From positions 113,901-177,900 of the forward strand of contig NZ_BMZT01000009.1 in the NCBI RefSeq assembly GCF_014652935.1: 64,000 nucleotides of DNA, in the 5' to 3' direction. Of the stretch, positions 63,247 to 64,000 are shown piece after piece. Under the pieces are notes generated by a model. It had not been told where the DNA came from. It was given only the letters and a program-made list of their open reading frames with translations, and made no database searches. Position 1 is the first letter of the stretch; each line of letters begins with the position of its first letter. Made by a program: the position numbers and the translations under genes. The DNA comes from Luteimonas padinae. Lineage in GTDB: Bacteria; Pseudomonadota; Gammaproteobacteria; Xanthomonadales; Xanthomonadaceae.

Positions 63247-64000
63247 TCAGCCCGGGCGGATCGTCTCGGCCACCGGCTCGGTCAGCGCCTGCGGGCCCGA
63301 CACCGGGACCCGGTGCAGCTCGCCGGGCTGGCGCTCGATCATGCGCCGCACGCGCGGCCCGTCGGGGCCGGCATGCAGCGCGCGCAGCTGGGCCGGGACA
63401 TAGGCATCGTCCTGGGTCAGCCGGCTGGTATGGCGCAGGTATTCGAGCCAGGTCGGGGTCTCGTAGCGTTCGATCCAGACCCGCGGATCGGCCAGGTCGC
63501 GCAGCAGCCGCCAGTGGCGGGCGCCGTCGCGTCGCCGGATGCGCCTGCGCTCGGCCATCGCCGCCAGGAAGTCGTCCACGTCCTCTTCGGCGATCACGTA
63601 CTCGATCGTGACCACCACCGGCCCGGTCCGCGGCTGCACCGGCACCGCGGTCTCCGGCTCCTGCCAGCGGCGCAGCGGATCGAGGTTGAGCTCGGCGAGC
63701 TTCGCCAGCGGGATCCGGATTCCGACCAGCGCGCATGCCACCATCACCAGCGCCGCCCCGAACAGCGCCACGCGCACGTCGGCCTGGTCGGCGACATGAC
63801 CCCACAGCCAGCTGCCGAGCGCGATGCCGCCGAAGGCCGACATCTGGTACAGCGACAGCGCGCGCGCCACCACCCAGCGCGGCGTGGACAGCTGCACGGT
63901 CACGTTGAAGGTCGACAGCGCCAGCACCCAGGCCGCGCCGGCCAGCAGCAGGCCCGCCATGGTCAGCAGCTGCGACGGGCTGACGGCGGCGACGGCCATC
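63247..64000 (-). CDS. MFS transporter, MFS_3-like (5' end outside window)
   Basis: At least 250 residues, entering from the right edge. The visible N-terminal part is the end of a membrane domain (LTMAGLLLAGAAWVLALSTF, STPRWVVARALSLYQMSAFG, GIALGSWLWGHVADQADVRV), then two more helices. It continues as a C-terminal cytoplasmic domain (VTIEYVIAEEDVDDFLAAMA, WIERYETPTWLEYLRHTSRL) like that attached to enterobactin-exporter-type MFS_3 proteins, where it resembles antibiotic-biosynthesis-monooxygenase folds. Substrate unknown. Confidence 0.83.
   Translation of the reverse strand, partial: MAVAAVSPSQLLTMAGLLLAGAAWVLALSTFNVTVQLSTPRWVVARALSLYQMSAFGGIALGSWLWGHVADQADVRVALFGAALVMVACALVGIRIPLAKLAELNLDPLRRWQEPETAVPVQPRTGPVVVTIEYVIAEEDVDDFLAAMAERRRIRRRDGARHWRLLRDLADPRVWIERYETPTWLEYLRHTSRLTQDDAYVPAQLRALHAGPDGPRVRRMIERQPGELHRVPVSGPQALTEPVAETIRPG

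Overview
The window is about 70% GC, densely coded, and looks like a Xanthomonadaceae-type gammaproteobacterial chromosome (Lysobacter/Luteimonas-like; the genus is an inference). Supporting this are the glyQ-glyS, tatABC, tamA-tamB and bioB-bioF-bioH-bioC blocks, the ttcA, rdgC and mnmG genes, and a palindromic repeat of the GTAGGAGC(A/G)GCTACAGC type seen three times. No tRNA, rRNA, CRISPR array, IS element or prophage gene was recognised.

Region 1 (1-16754) is a non-flagellar type III secretion (T3SS) locus. On the minus strand, sctV-sctD-(candidate sctF)-sctI-sctJ-sctK-sctL-sctN-sctO-sctP runs leftwards into a LysM/lysozyme-like gene cut by the window edge. To the right lie a FliO-like gene (minus), a PAS histidine kinase with a FixJ-type response regulator (plus), sctQ-sctR-sctS-sctT (plus) and sctU (minus, abutting sctT tail to tail). 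This covers the export gate, ATPase complex, inner ring, rod/needle and C-ring; no secretin (SctC), gatekeeper, translocator or effector was seen, so these should lie elsewhere. Three oddities stand out: a FliO homologue in a non-flagellar system, an SctR with about 140 extra disordered residues, and a strong internal start in sctQ.

Region 2 (16755-33206) is mostly housekeeping: two unknown genes and a lipoprotein next to the T3SS, plsB, a YdcH-like protein, ttcA, rdgC, a YgjP-like metalloprotease, hemH with an overlapping hydrolase, a SYLF protein, tatABC, an RDD protein and a glutamine amidotransferase.

Region 3 (33207-53320) holds glyQ, a small membrane-protein gene and glyS; tamA-tamB; a BNR/sialidase-like lipoprotein; tex; a large propeller-GGDEF gene broken by a frameshift in a G8 run; a CDF cation transporter; and mnmG. 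The gap 53321-53727 contains a sigma-54-type promoter followed about 110 nt later by a perfect intrinsic terminator, a candidate small RNA.

Region 4 (53728-64000) has a Tyr/Gly-rich lipoprotein, a Thr/Ser dehydratase, a YdcF-like protein, a biotin operon (bioB-bioF-DMT transporter-bioH-bioC), divergent comF, and a truncated MFS gene. The palindromic repeat is translated in the same reading frame inside both bioH and comF. Many genes carry a -10-like hexamer 6-9 nt before the start codon, suggesting leaderless transcripts.
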